This document shows positions 8,760 through 18,096 of a DNA stretch of 64,000 bases, piece by piece. Position 1 is the stretch's first letter; every line of letters begins with the position of its first letter. The notes beneath the pieces are model-generated. The model was given only the letters and a program-made list of their open reading frames with translations, had not been told where the DNA came from and did no database searches. Source of the stretch: Thermoprotei archaeon (GTDB lineage Archaea > Thermoproteota > Thermoprotei > Gearchaeales > WAQG01); NCBI GenBank assembly GCA_038881895.1, contig JAVZOV010000003.1, positions 256,916 through 320,915 of the forward strand, in the 5' to 3' direction. The translations under genes and the position numbers were made by a program.

Positions 8760-11658
8760 GAAATACGATTTTCGAATAATAGAGGAAAAATGGTTAAAAA
8801 GTTGGGAGAAAGATAAAATCTTCGAACCAGAACCTGATAACAGAAAGAAATTCTTAATAACGTTCCCGTTTCCCTACATGAGTGGCCCATTACACGCTGG
8901 ACATCTGTACACATCAATAAGAGCCGATGCATACGCTAGATACAAACGAATGAGAGGCTATAATGTGTTATATCCATGGGCATGGCATTGGACAGGAGAA
9001 CCCATAGCTGGTATAGTGAAAAGAATTATAGCAAAAGACCCAGCAATGATTCATGTAGTGCTTAATATTGATAAAGTATCTCCCGAGGAAATACAGAAAT
9101 TCACAGATCCTGTCTATGTTGCACGTTATTATACAGAGAGAGGTAAAAAAGATCTTCAAAGACTTGGACTAAGCATAGATTGGAGAAGAGAATTCACGAC
9201 AACATCCTACAACATAGGATTCAGTAAATTTGTGGAATGGCAATTCAGAAAATTAAAATCAATGGACTACATAACAATAGCAAGCCATCCAGTCGTCTGG
9301 TGTCCCCGTGATCAAAGCCCGACAGGTGATCATGATAGATTAGAAGGAGAAGGTGTAGCACCTGAAAAATACTACCTCATGAAATTCAAACTATCAGAGA
9401 ACACATATCTAGTAGCCGCAACATTTAGGCCTGAAACAATCTTCGGTGTCACAAACATTTGGATCAACCCTGATGCATCTTATACACTCTGTAAAGTTAA
9501 TAATGAACATTGGATAGTAAGCAAAGAAACTTTACAAAAACTTATAGAACAGAACATGACAGTTGAAGAAATAAAAGAGTTTAGAGGAAAAGAACTTATA
9601 GGAAAAATAGTAGAAGAACCAATCAATCATAGAAAAATTTACATACTTCCAGCATCGTTCGTAGACTCATGGCTTGGAACAGGAGTTGTTTACAGTGTAC
9701 CAGCACACGCACCATGGGATTGGCTTGCGCTCAAAGACCTTAAGATGAAAAAAGAAGTATTGAAAGATTATAATACAGATCCAAGTATACTAGATAACAT
9801 AAACCCAATCTCAATAATTCGCATAGAAAACTTCGGAGAATACCCAGCAATAGAAATAGTCGACAAAATGGGAATAAAAGATCAACTAGATCAACGCGCT
9901 GAAGAGGCCACAAGAATAATTTACAGGGAAGAATTCCATAAAGGAATAATGAAAGAGAATTGTGGGAAATACGCAGGCTTATCCGTAAAAGATGCAAAAG
10001 AAAAAGTAGTAAACGATCTGAGCACACAGAAAATAATCGATTACCTCTATGACTTACCAGAACCTGTAGTATGTAGATGCGGAACCAGGTGCATAGTAAA
10101 GATCCTCAATGACCAATGGTTCTTAAAATACTCTGATAACGAATGGAAAGCAAAAGCAAGAGAGTGCGTTGAATCAATGAACTTTTATCCAGAAGAAGCA
10201 CGAAATTGGTTACTCAACACAATAAACTGGCTCGAAGACAAAGCATGTGCACGACGTTCAGGATTAGGCACACCATTACCATGGGCTAAAGACTGGATCA
10301 TAGAACCACTGAGCGACTCAACAATTTACATGGTATTTTACATGATAAGCAAATACATTAACATGGGAACACTAGATCCCAACAAACTTAACGATGAATT
10401 CTTTGATTACGTAATCTTAGAAAAAGGAAACATCGAAAACACATCAAAAATAACAGGAATAGACATCAGTATTATTAATCAAATAAGAAAAGACATACTA
10501 TATTGGTATCCAGTAGATCTGAGAGTATCAGGCAAAGACTTACTTTCAAACCACTTAGCATTTTTCATATTTCATCATGTAGCAATATTTGATAAAAGCA
10601 TGTGGCCTCGCGGAATTGCCGCGAACGGTTTTGTAACAATAAATGGGCAAAGACTCTCGAAATCCAAAGGCATTATAGTCACAATCTCAGAAGCAGTAGA
10701 AAAATACGGAAGCGATACCACAAGGCTCTTCATGTTAAGTGCAGCAGAAGACCTTGATGATCCAACATGGTCAGATAAAGGGGCAAAAGAAACGCTAGAA
10801 AACATAGAAAAACTTTACGCAACAATACTCAGTATTATAAATAACATCAAAAACGACACAACCACTAGTACTGAACAAATAAACACGATAGATAAATGGC
10901 TACTCAACACACTTCAAAAAAGAATAATACAAATAACAGAATACATGGAGAACTTTAAACTGAGAAGTGCAGCAGTCACCTCTATATACGAAATGTGGAA
11001 CGATTTAAAATGGTATTTAAAAAGAACAGACAAACCAAAGAAAGACATATTAAAGAGATTCGTTGAAACATGGATACGCCTGATGGCACCATTCACACCA
11101 TTCATAGCAGAAGAATTATGGGAAAAATTAGGAAACAACAAATATGTAAGTCTTACACAATGGCCGGAAGCAGACTACTCACTAATCGATGAAATGAGCG
11201 AAGCAATAGAAGAACAAATAAAAATAATAACACAAGACATAAAAGCAATACTTACACAATACACAACAAACATTTCAAAGATTTACGTCTACCTACCAGC
11301 AAAGTGGAAATACCAGATTGCGACATTAATAGGTGAAAAATTAGCAATAAAATCAGACCCCAGAACATTAATAAAAGAACTCATGAAAAACCCAGAATAT
11401 AAACAAAAGAGTCCTGCAGTGATATCATTCATAAACAAATTCATAGACATCTACTGGGCACTCAGCGAACTTCATAAGAAAATGGTACCAAAAGCAGAGA
11501 TAATCGATGAAAAAGCATTAGAATCAATGAAAAAACTTGTGAAAGAAGAATTCAATGCAGAACTTATAATAGACTATGAAGAAAACCAAAACCTATACGA
11601 TCCAACTAAAAAATCACCCAGATCACTACCATTCAAACCAGCAATCTACATTGAGTAA
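8752..11658 (+). CDS. leuS: leucyl-tRNA synthetase, archaeal type
   Basis: 968 residues. It charges tRNA-Leu. The class I HIGH motif appears as 'PLHAGHLYT' (about residue 45-53) and KMSKS as 'RLSKSKG' (about 632-638). A CP1 editing domain lies between, with 'TFRPETIFGVTNIW'. The C-terminus carries the anticodon-binding helical region with 'APFTPFIAEELWEKL'. The ATG overlaps the end of alaS (ATGTCTGA), implying co-transcription. A tRNA-Leu(CAA) gene lies about 21 kb downstream. Confidence 0.96.
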   Translation: MSEKYDFRIIEEKWLKSWEKDKIFEPEPDNRKKFLITFPFPYMSGPLHAGHLYTSIRADAYARYKRMRGYNVLYPWAWHWTGEPIAGIVKRIIAKDPAMIHVVLNIDKVSPEEIQKFTDPVYVARYYTERGKKDLQRLGLSIDWRREFTTTSYNIGFSKFVEWQFRKLKSMDYITIASHPVVWCPRDQSPTGDHDRLEGEGVAPEKYYLMKFKLSENTYLVAATFRPETIFGVTNIWINPDASYTLCKVNNEHWIVSKETLQKLIEQNMTVEEIKEFRGKELIGKIVEEPINHRKIYILPASFVDSWLGTGVVYSVPAHAPWDWLALKDLKMKKEVLKDYNTDPSILDNINPISIIRIENFGEYPAIEIVDKMGIKDQLDQRAEEATRIIYREEFHKGIMKENCGKYAGLSVKDAKEKVVNDLSTQKIIDYLYDLPEPVVCRCGTRCIVKILNDQWFLKYSDNEWKAKARECVESMNFYPEEARNWLLNTINWLEDKACARRSGLGTPLPWAKDWIIEPLSDSTIYMVFYMISKYINMGTLDPNKLNDEFFDYVILEKGNIENTSKITGIDISIINQIRKDILYWYPVDLRVSGKDLLSNHLAFFIFHHVAIFDKSMWPRGIAANGFVTINGQRLSKSKGIIVTISEAVEKYGSDTTRLFMLSAAEDLDDPTWSDKGAKETLENIEKLYATILSIINNIKNDTTTSTEQINTIDKWLLNTLQKRIIQITEYMENFKLRSAAVTSIYEMWNDLKWYLKRTDKPKKDILKRFVETWIRLMAPFTPFIAEELWEKLGNNKYVSLTQWPEADYSLIDEMSEAIEEQIKIITQDIKAILTQYTTNISKIYVYLPAKWKYQIATLIGEKLAIKSDPRTLIKELMKNPEYKQKSPAVISFINKFIDIYWALSELHKKMVPKAEIIDEKALESMKKLVKEEFNAELIIDYEENQNLYDPTKKSPRSLPFKPAIYIE

Positions 11659-11721
11659 ACAAAAAACATAATGTCTATAACTCAAAAAAGCTTAAAAATA
11701 AACTCGTTTCATAATATATCA

Positions 11722-11796
11722 GGGCCTGTAGCGCAGCATGGACAGCGCGGCGGCCTTCTAAGCCGTAGGTCGCGGGTTCAAATCCCGCCAGGCCCG
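11722..11796 (+). tRNA. tRNA-Arg (anticodon TCT)
   Basis: 75 nt cloverleaf. The acceptor stem GGGCCTG (11722-11728) pairs with CAGGCCC (11789-11795), followed by discriminator G. D-stem GCGC/GCGC, anticodon stem GCGGC/GCCGT with loop CTTCTAA (11755-11761; anticodon 11757-11759), T-arm GCGGG-TTCAAAT-CCCGC. CCA is not encoded. No intron. Confidence 0.95.
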
Positions 11797-11868
11797 CTAT
11801 CATAACTCTAAACCTTTGTAGAAATACAGAATAAACTTATATGAATGCTACAATGAATATTGTTTAGA

Positions 11869-12933
11869 ATGTTCAAGATTGTGTTCATAATCCCTACAGA
11901 TCTACAACCCAAATTTGAAGGAATAAAGGAATTAATAAAACACAAAATTAATAGGGCAGACGTGGAAATGGACTTTATTCTTCAAGGTAACGAAAAGCTT
12001 AACGAAAAGCCAGATCTAATAGCAATAATAGGCGGTGACAGAGAATTCCTTAAATGCGTTCAATCAATAAAATTTGTCGACACACCTATCATAGGTTTAT
12101 GCGATATTAGTACCCCAAGCTTTTATTGCGAAAGCAGCATCGAAATATTTAACAAAATATTACCTAGAATCATTAACAAAGATTATACACTAGAGAAAGC
12201 AATAAGATTACTAGTAAGAATAGATGGCAAACCAGCACCACCAGCACTCAATGATGTGTGCATATTTCCTGCTCGCAGCGCTACATTAATGGAATACACA
12301 TTCTCAGTTAATGGTAATGTATTATTTAGGGATTATTCAGACGGTGTAATAGTGGCAACGCCAATGGGTTCATCAGCCTATGCCATGTCCGCAGGAGGTC
12401 CTTTAATATTGTCAGGTTCAGAAGTCCTAGTTGTCGTTTCTGTAAATTCCATGGATGCTGCAAGACGCCCGCTAGTAATACCCGCCAACTCTTTCATAGA
12501 AATCTATGACATGAGCAGCAGATACGAAAGAGAAGTTATAATTGATGGTATTTATCGAGAAAAAGTTATGGACAAAGTCGAAATAGAAGCAGGTTTACCA
12601 ATAAGCATAGTTAGACTAAAATTAATACCTGAAAGATTAAAAACCATTAGAGAAATCCGCAAGATCGAAAAATTAATGAAAATACCTCCAAGCGCACGAT
12701 TAATACTTAAAAGCATAGAATATGAAGGGCCCCTATCACAAATGGATATTGTGAAAAAGACAGGATTATCACCGCGCACAGTAAGACATGCACTATCAAT
12801 ACTCCTTAGACGTGGTATGGTTTCAAAAAAACCTGATGTAAGAGACCTCAGAAGAAGCATCTATTACATTATAACTAAAGAAAAGGAACATAAATTTAAT
12901 GAACAACGACGACCCACACAACCGATACTATAA
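11869..12933 (+). CDS. NAD kinase with C-terminal winged-helix domain
   Basis: 354 residues from the ATG at 11869 (a TTG at 11860 is an alternative). Residues 1 to about 265 form an NAD kinase: nucleotide motif 'IIGGDREFLK' (the family norm is GGDGT, so G-T is replaced by R-E), 'PALNDVCI' for the NE/D motif, and 'VATPMGSSAYAMSAGGPLI'. It makes NADP from NAD and ATP. Residues about 275-345 ('SPRTVRHALSILLRRGMVSK') are a winged helix-turn-helix. Such a fusion suggests self-regulation or a DNA-binding role, but that is inference. It stands between tRNA-Arg and RIO1 on the same strand. Confidence 0.85.
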   Translation: MFKIVFIIPTDLQPKFEGIKELIKHKINRADVEMDFILQGNEKLNEKPDLIAIIGGDREFLKCVQSIKFVDTPIIGLCDISTPSFYCESSIEIFNKILPRIINKDYTLEKAIRLLVRIDGKPAPPALNDVCIFPARSATLMEYTFSVNGNVLFRDYSDGVIVATPMGSSAYAMSAGGPLILSGSEVLVVVSVNSMDAARRPLVIPANSFIEIYDMSSRYEREVIIDGIYREKVMDKVEIEAGLPISIVRLKLIPERLKTIREIRKIEKLMKIPPSARLILKSIEYEGPLSQMDIVKKTGLSPRTVRHALSILLRRGMVSKKPDVRDLRRSIYYIITKEKEHKFNEQRRPTQPIL

Positions 12934-12960
12934 TATAGTACACGACAATAAATATTAATA

Positions 12961-13719
12961 ATGATACCTACAAAAATTAAAAAAGAAAATAAAAAACATA
13001 AAGTAGACTCAGAATTTTTTGAGACACTAGAAGAAGTATTTGACGGATCAACAGTAATGGCAGCATACGACTTGATCAGAAGAAAAATTATAGATCATTT
13101 CAACGGAGCTGTAGCATCAGGCAAGGAATCTAGAATATATTGGGCAATCTCATCAGAAAACAAGGAACTAGCCGTAAAAATATATCTCACCACATCAGCA
13201 GAATTTAGAAAAGGTATTAGAAAATATCTTGATGAAGAAATGATGAAAAGTTATAGAAAAGGTTACCGCTGGGTAATATACGAATGGTGCAAACGTGAAT
13301 ACTCAAACCTAAAAAAAGCATACAGTGCAGGTGTTAGAGTACCACAACCTATAGCATACTACAAAAACTTACTCGTAATGGAATTCATAGGATCACAAGG
13401 AAGACCAGCACCACTAATCAAAGACATACCACCCAGCGATCCAGACAAATCATACAAAATAATCATAAATTATATAGAAAAACTGTACACAATAGCAAAA
13501 ATAGTTCACTCCGACCTTTCTGAATTTAATATAATGAACTTCAATGATGACTTAGTAATAATCGACCTAGGACAAGGCGTACAAAACACACACCCAATGG
13601 CTGAAGAATACCTCCTGCGAGACATAACTAACATTACCAGATACTTCAAATTTCTAGGAGCAAAAGTCGAAGATCCTTGGAACGTGTTTAACAAAATAGT
13701 AGGGTTCTGGGTTAAGTAG
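12961..13719 (+). CDS. rio1: RIO1 serine protein kinase with element-derived C-terminus
   Basis: 252 residues. RIO1 acts in small-subunit ribosome maturation. Seen: 'ASGKESRIYW' for the ATP loop, 'LAVKIY' with the catalytic lysine, 'HSDLSEFNIM' with catalytic Asp at about 185 and Asn at about 190, and 'IIDLGQGV' with metal-binding Asp at about 202. The last codons (G-F-W-V-K-stop, 13702-13719) lie inside the end of the neighbouring TnpB element. Removing the element in silico gives G-Y-stop, with the stop overlapping that of convergent eIF1A. The kinase core is intact, so function is probably kept. Confidence 0.95.
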   Translation: MIPTKIKKENKKHKVDSEFFETLEEVFDGSTVMAAYDLIRRKIIDHFNGAVASGKESRIYWAISSENKELAVKIYLTTSAEFRKGIRKYLDEEMMKSYRKGYRWVIYEWCKREYSNLKKAYSAGVRVPQPIAYYKNLLVMEFIGSQGRPAPLIKDIPPSDPDKSYKIIINYIEKLYTIAKIVHSDLSEFNIMNFNDDLVIIDLGQGVQNTHPMAEEYLLRDITNITRYFKFLGAKVEDPWNVFNKIVGFWVK

Positions 13720-13759
13720 GAATGCATAGTGAATTGTTGCTTTTATTCCTACTTAACCC
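13709..13759 (-). repeat. inverted repeat at tnpB 3' end, candidate omega-RNA hairpin (copy 1)
   Basis: A perfect 15 bp inverted repeat, GGGTTAAGTAGGAAT (13709-13723) with ATTCCTACTTAACCC (13745-13759), spanning the tnpB stop and ending a few bases before the element boundary. The equivalent hairpin is present in copy 2. TnpB guide RNAs are normally made from this position, with the guide read from the flank. The RIO1 stop codon (13717-13719) lies in one arm. Confidence 0.6.
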
Positions 13760-14865
13760 TTCCCTCTCGATTAATTCGTTGAGGGCTCTTTGGGAGAACC
13801 CAATTCCCCGCATCTGAAGGTTCAACACCGCTACAACATCCCTATCCATCGTTAACCCGCATTCTTCGCACTTCATTATCCTGCCCAGATAGGAAGCCAT
13901 ACTTCCAGAGCAGGCTGGGCAAGTTTTAGATGAGTTGGCTGGGCTAACGTACTTTACTGGTAGGTTAAGCCATTTAAGCTTGTATTCAAGCATAAACTGG
14001 AATGTTCTTGCGTTCCACTTTGAGAGCTTTCTGTTATTTTTCCTTGAGCCGTTAAGAATTCGCCCCTTTACACCTTTCAGGTTTTCAAGTATTGCTCCGC
14101 AGTTCTTCTCCTTGAGCTCCCTCGCAATCTGCGTGGTTAACTTATGCATGAAGTCCTTGGCTCTATTCCCCTCACGTCTAGAGTACTTCTCTAATAGTCT
14201 CTTTGATGTATTGGGCTTAATCTTAGATAACTTTTGTATCCTCTGTCTTTTAACCTCATAGACTCTATGAATGTGGTAAAGCCCCCTCAAGTCATAGCGC
14301 TTAACCTCACCATCTATGAAAGCTGTTATGTTCGTCAGGTTCACATCGAAGGAAGCCCACTTATCAGCCTTGGGCTCAACCCTCTTCTTAACCGTAATTA
14401 TCAACTCACTTTCAGTCATAAGTAGTCCACCGACTTTATCAAAGTCTCTTGGAATCCACGAACACTTACTCAAGTCAACCTCAAGATAACGTTTGTTCGG
14501 TTCAATGCTTACCTTCAGTATGCTATCTCTGAAGCTGAAAAGCGTGCTCTTGATGTAAACGGTTTTTTTAGTTATCTCAGGCTTACCTTCGCCCTCCCCC
14601 TATTATATAATGTTATCCAGCCTTTAACAAGCCCTATGACAGAGTTCATTGCTGAATCAACGTAATGCTTTGAGTATTTCCACTCCCGTAGCAGTTCATC
14701 CCTAAGCTCTCTCCTATCCTCAGCTTTCAAGTTAAGGTGAGCCTTCTCGGAAATTTTAACGTGTGAGAATATTGCATCTAAAGCCTTCTGCTTAACTTTG
14801 AAGTATTCTTCGATTAAATCTTTTGGAGCCTCTACTGGGATCCTGTAGCTTTTAACTGCCTCCAT
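13712..14865 (-). pseudogene. tnpB: TnpB RNA-guided nuclease, frameshifted (copy 1)
   Basis: Two frames, 14572-14865 (N-terminal 97 residues) and 13712 to about 14580 (rest), align end to end with the intact copy at 60728-61882. Near 14580 copy 1 reads GGTAAGCCTGAGATAAC where copy 2 has GGAACCTCCTAAGATAAC, a net one-base loss. The RuvC residues remain (Asp in 'SFDVNLTN', Glu in 'AILENLKG', Asp in 'DRDVVAVLN'), as does the zinc finger 'TCPACSGS...KCEECG'. About 26 of 253 residues differ from copy 2 over the shared C-terminal part. Unless frameshifting rescues it, this copy is inactive. Confidence 0.88.
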
Positions 14866-15017
14866 AATCTCTCAACTTCGCTCCTCGGGTAGCGGAGCTT
14901 GCCAGTTGGGAGTTTAACTGCTCTAATAATGCCCCTCTTCTGCCACTTCCAGAGCGTTTTAACTGAGATACCGAACTTCTTTGCGACATCTTTTGGTCTA
15001 AGTAGTTCTTCTTCCAT
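14832..15017 (-). CDS. stand-alone MerR-like HTH protein of the TnpB element (copy 1)
   Basis: 61 residues from the ATG at 15015-15017. 'LRPKDVAKKFGISVKTLWKW' and 'LPTGKLRYPRSEVERLW' match the N-terminal DNA-binding domain of IS607 serine recombinases (TnpA). The catalytic serine recombinase domain is absent: the frame stops after 'LKATGSQ', 34 nt into tnpB. The same truncated layout occurs in copy 2, so it is an ancestral feature of the element rather than decay here. Likely role: binding the element ends or its promoter; inferred. Confidence 0.75.
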   Translation of the reverse strand: MEEELLRPKDVAKKFGISVKTLWKWQKRGIIRAVKLPTGKLRYPRSEVERLWRQLKATGSQ

Positions 15018-15082
15018 CAAAGAGTTAATAGAGTTAAACAAATATTTAAACCTATCTATTCCAAAACTGTTGACCACGGCTA

Positions 15083-15391
15083 CTAACTAGGCTTAATATT
15101 CTTAATATAACCCTGTTCAACTAACTTTCTAACCTCATCCTTAGTATAATAATGAACTATATCACCACGAGTCTTAGGCTGAAAATCCCAAGGCGCAACT
15201 AACACATAATCACCCTCTCTAATCCAAACCTTCTTCTTAAACCTACCAGGTATACGACATACCCGTATTTCTAAATCATCACACTTCACCTTAACTCTAT
15301 CATAACCAAGCAACTGAACAACAATACCTACAACCTCTCCCTCCGCAGGCACCCGCAACTCCTCACTAGACGACCCATCATTCGCACTCAT
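15083..15391 (-). CDS. eif1A: translation initiation factor eIF1A
   Basis: 102 residues from the ATG at 15389-15391; a GTG at 15415 is less likely. The OB-fold core 'EGEVVGIVVQLLGYDRVKVK', 'RVCRIPGRFKKKVWIREGD' and 'VLVAPWDFQPKTRGDIVHYY' is diagnostic. It binds the small subunit A-site region during initiation. It is convergent with RIO1, a frequent archaeal neighbour, and their stops would overlap without the TnpB element between them. Confidence 0.96.
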   Translation of the reverse strand: MSANDGSSSEELRVPAEGEVVGIVVQLLGYDRVKVKCDDLEIRVCRIPGRFKKKVWIREGDYVLVAPWDFQPKTRGDIVHYYTKDEVRKLVEQGYIKNIKPS

Positions 15392-15735
15392 ATTAACTAT
15401 AATACAGAAACACACATATATTATTTACCTAAATCCAGCAAGAAATCTTAAGGTTTTAACTTGTCGGATGAATCGTCAATGAGCTTAAATACGAATTATT
15501 TTGAACTGTAATGAACATAACTCGTCTTCTAAAGAGTTCAATTACTGAAGAGGTCAGGAGTTTTTCCTGCCAAAGTAGGAGAATATCAAAGAAGAATCTA
15601 AAATCCACCAAGAGGTTTTATATTTTTTATTACGAGATAATTATTTTTATAGTTGTGTTGAACATTCAAGACATCAGAAAAACCTGTCAGAACAAAGGGG
15701 GAATCATGCATTATTTAAAAATTAGCAGATGTTAC
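15392..15735. other. intergenic, nothing recognised
   Basis: AT-rich. It lies upstream of eIF1A and beyond the 3' end of the NMD3 gene. A plus-strand open stretch at 15511-15756 shows no domain-like pattern and is probably spurious. Confidence 0.4.
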
Positions 15736-16515
15736 TTAATCTTCCGTGATTCTTAGTAAGATCGTGTGTCGTGCTATTCTCTTTCCTCCTTTTATTTTAA
15801 CTAATTTTCTTGTTTCTGTTATGTTTCCGCCAAATTGTCTCTTGAGCTCTTTGGTCACTCTTACAGCCTCATTGTATGACGAAAAGTAGAAATCCACACC
15901 ATTATCGACCTCTTTTTGGTCTATAAGCCTATAATCACGACCTGATTTGTATGCTTTTTCAAGCGACTTAGAAACCGTTAAATATAGTAAGTTCATCTCC
16001 TCTCTATCAATGTGACCGCGCACTTGTAGTACAGCTTCATAATTGCCAGAAATTTCATTCAAACACCTATCACATATTTTATGCTTTACATCAATGTACA
16101 TGTAAATATCACGATTTATAACTACATTATAACCATGTAACTTTATCTTAACACGAGCATCGATTCTATTATTGCCAGCACGTTTTATAAAATCTTCTAC
16201 ATCACCATCAAACTCTACATCTATTATTGAATCTTCCGCATCTATTTTAATGTTGGACAATACCATAGATTTGAAATCATTTTTTAATAACAATATATTG
16301 CTAGAGCGCCTCCAGGAACCTTTATAAAGATGATCACCACATATTGGACAAACAGTAAAATGAACCCTCCTTTCTTTGAACGTAAGAATTTTTCTCTCAT
16401 GGAGAAAACAATCTAGGCATATCCCCCTGTATATTAAAACTCCTTCACTCCTGCCACAAACAAGGCACTTTTCCTGCACATGATTTCTTACTAAACACAA
16501 AGATATAAACTTCAT
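15736..16515 (-). CDS. nmd3: NMD3-related zinc protein
   Basis: 259 residues. Four CxxC pairs: 'CLVCG' and 'CLDC' near the N-terminus, 'CPICG' about residue 57, 'CDRC' about residue 147, fitting the NMD3 N-terminal region. In eukaryotes NMD3 is the 60S export adaptor; the archaeal protein is assumed to act on the large subunit. Met at codon 1 (ATG, 16515) is followed by other in-frame candidates, of which GTG at about codon 13 ('VQEKCLVCG') is plausible. The gap downstream to the PaaK-like gene (16516-16749) has two short hairpins (GAAGT-TCT-ACTTC and AGAACT-GA-AGTTCT near 16684-16735) of unknown meaning. Confidence 0.8.
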   Translation of the reverse strand: MKFISLCLVRNHVQEKCLVCGRSEGVLIYRGICLDCFLHERKILTFKERRVHFTVCPICGDHLYKGSWRRSSNILLLKNDFKSMVLSNIKIDAEDSIIDVEFDGDVEDFIKRAGNNRIDARVKIKLHGYNVVINRDIYMYIDVKHKICDRCLNEISGNYEAVLQVRGHIDREEMNLLYLTVSKSLEKAYKSGRDYRLIDQKEVDNGVDFYFSSYNEAVRVTKELKRQFGGNITETRKLVKIKGGKRIARHTILLRITED

Positions 16516-16749
16516 TAGTTATTAAAGATGAACATGCAATATATTATGTTTAAATTTGCTTGAAAGCTGTGATAATGTATCGATATCCAAACGTTTTAAA
16601 CCATGAGTTCCCAATAAAGCCATCATTAGCACCTAGTACAAGATATTATTTCTTTTGACACTCTCATCGACTAAAGTCGGGAAGTTCTACTTCAGCTCCG
16701 TGCTTCATCATACCGAGTCAGAACTGAAGTTCTAGGCTTTCTTGTTAAA

Positions 16750-18096
16750 TTATTTGTAAAGTTCTATAAAGTTAAGAACCTGGTCTTTAAATACAGTTTC
16801 ACTTCTTAGATCTATAAACCTTTTCTCCTTTCTTCCGAGCCTAGGTATGGTTTCTTTTGGTACAATAAAAATTTGATCTGCAGAAATCCATGTATACGCG
16901 CGTAACCTTGACAAGACTTGGGATTTGATTTGATCCGTATCACCAAAATTAAGCTCTAAAAATACTAGCACTTTATCTACACCTACTTCATCTTTTAATA
17001 CAACATACATATAATGATATATTTCTGGCATTCCCATAAGAGCCTCCTCAACAGCAAAAGGGCTAATCAAAGTACCTTTAATTTTAACCAACTCGTCCAG
17101 TCTATATTTAGGCGGCATAACACATACAAAAACAGATCCACATCCACAATCACTGCCAAGCACTACTGAACAATCTCTGCTACGAAATCTAATTGCCACA
17201 GTGCCTCTACGTGTAAGTGTCGTAAAGACAAGTTCTCCACGTTCACCAAAATCAAGATCCTCACCAGTATTAGGATCAATAACCTCGACAATAGTATGAT
17301 CCTCAGGCCAGTGCACACCTCTACCGGCTTCACATTCAGCACCGCTGCCAGCTTCGGTAAGACCATAGCCTACTCTAACCTCAATATTCCACTCTCTTTC
17401 CAACCTCTGCCTCACACTCTTAGGAAATGGTTCTCCAAGTGCATATGCTCTTCTAAGTGAACTTTTTCTGGGGTCTTTACCAGTAATCGTCTCATAAGAT
17501 TTAGCTAACTTTAACATATACTGCGGTATTCCTATCATCACAGTAGGTTTGAAAATTTCAATCAGCCTCACATGCTGTTCTGCAGAGGGTAATTTTCCAG
17601 CTGGTATTACAGTAGCGCCTATTTGAACTGCAGCCTCATGGATCATCGTACCTGCAAAGAATAATCCATAAGGTGTTATATTAAGTATTATATCACCTTT
17701 ATGAATACCAGCAGTAAGTAAATTGCGTTTTTCTTGCTCTGTTTGTATTCTCACATCACTGTGAGTAAAACCGACTATAGTTGGTATTCCTGAAGTCCCG
17801 GACGTTATATGCCACTCAGCAATTTTCTTATCAACGATTGGCCCCCAATAATCTTTCACAAAATCTTCCTTAGAAGTAAAAGGTAATTTACGTAGATCGC
17901 TAAGAGACTTAATGTCATCAGGCGTTACACCAGATTTTTTGAATAATTCATGATAAAACGAACTTTTCTTATAAGCTAATCTTACGATCTCTCTAAGACG
18001 ACGTTCTTGTAAAGATTTTAGATCATTTTTACTTAACGTTATCATAAATCTTCTATTATATATTAGAGATTCTGACTGAAAAGGATTACTATTCAA
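16750..18096 (-). CDS. phenylacetate-CoA ligase family (PaaK-like) AMP-forming ligase
   Basis: 448 residues. The ATP-binding P-loop 'ITSGTSGIPTIVGFTHSD', 'GYGLTEAGSGAECEAG' with the adenylate-binding region, and a C-terminal 'PRLGRKEKRFIDLR' are characteristic. Such enzymes activate an aryl or other carboxylic acid as the acyl-AMP and then the CoA thioester in the cytoplasm; the true substrate cannot be told. The start overlaps the 3' end of the PIN-ATPase gene by 8 nt, so the two are co-transcribed. No other phenylacetate-degradation genes are present. Confidence 0.85.
   Translation of the reverse strand: MNSNPFQSESLIYNRRFMITLSKNDLKSLQERRLREIVRLAYKKSSFYHELFKKSGVTPDDIKSLSDLRKLPFTSKEDFVKDYWGPIVDKKIAEWHITSGTSGIPTIVGFTHSDVRIQTEQEKRNLLTAGIHKGDIILNITPYGLFFAGTMIHEAAVQIGATVIPAGKLPSAEQHVRLIEIFKPTVMIGIPQYMLKLAKSYETITGKDPRKSSLRRAYALGEPFPKSVRQRLEREWNIEVRVGYGLTEAGSGAECEAGRGVHWPEDHTIVEVIDPNTGEDLDFGERGELVFTTLTRRGTVAIRFRSRDCSVVLGSDCGCGSVFVCVMPPKYRLDELVKIKGTLISPFAVEEALMGMPEIYHYMYVVLKDEVGVDKVLVFLELNFGDTDQIKSQVLSRLRAYTWISADQIFIVPKETIPRLGRKEKRFIDLRSETVFKDQVLNFIELYK

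Larger units (their letters stand above)
13702..15077 (-). mobile_element. IS607-like HTH-tnpB element, copy 1
   Basis: Ends were set by alignment to the copy at 60507-61892. The left end reads GTGGTCAACAGTTTT inward from 15077; the right end is CAGAACCC at 13702-13709 (minus strand). It lies at a GG/CC dinucleotide (13702-13703 and 15078-15079) between the last codons of RIO1 and the eIF1A stop. It encodes a small HTH protein and a frameshifted TnpB, with no recombinase catalytic domain. Joining 13701 to 15078 restores a RIO1 end of G-Y-stop. Confidence 0.85.

Noticed and set aside
16673-16745. Two short hairpins near the 3' end of the PaaK-like gene
   Set aside because: Stems are only 5-6 bp and there is no second copy in the window; could be chance or an old insertion-sequence end.
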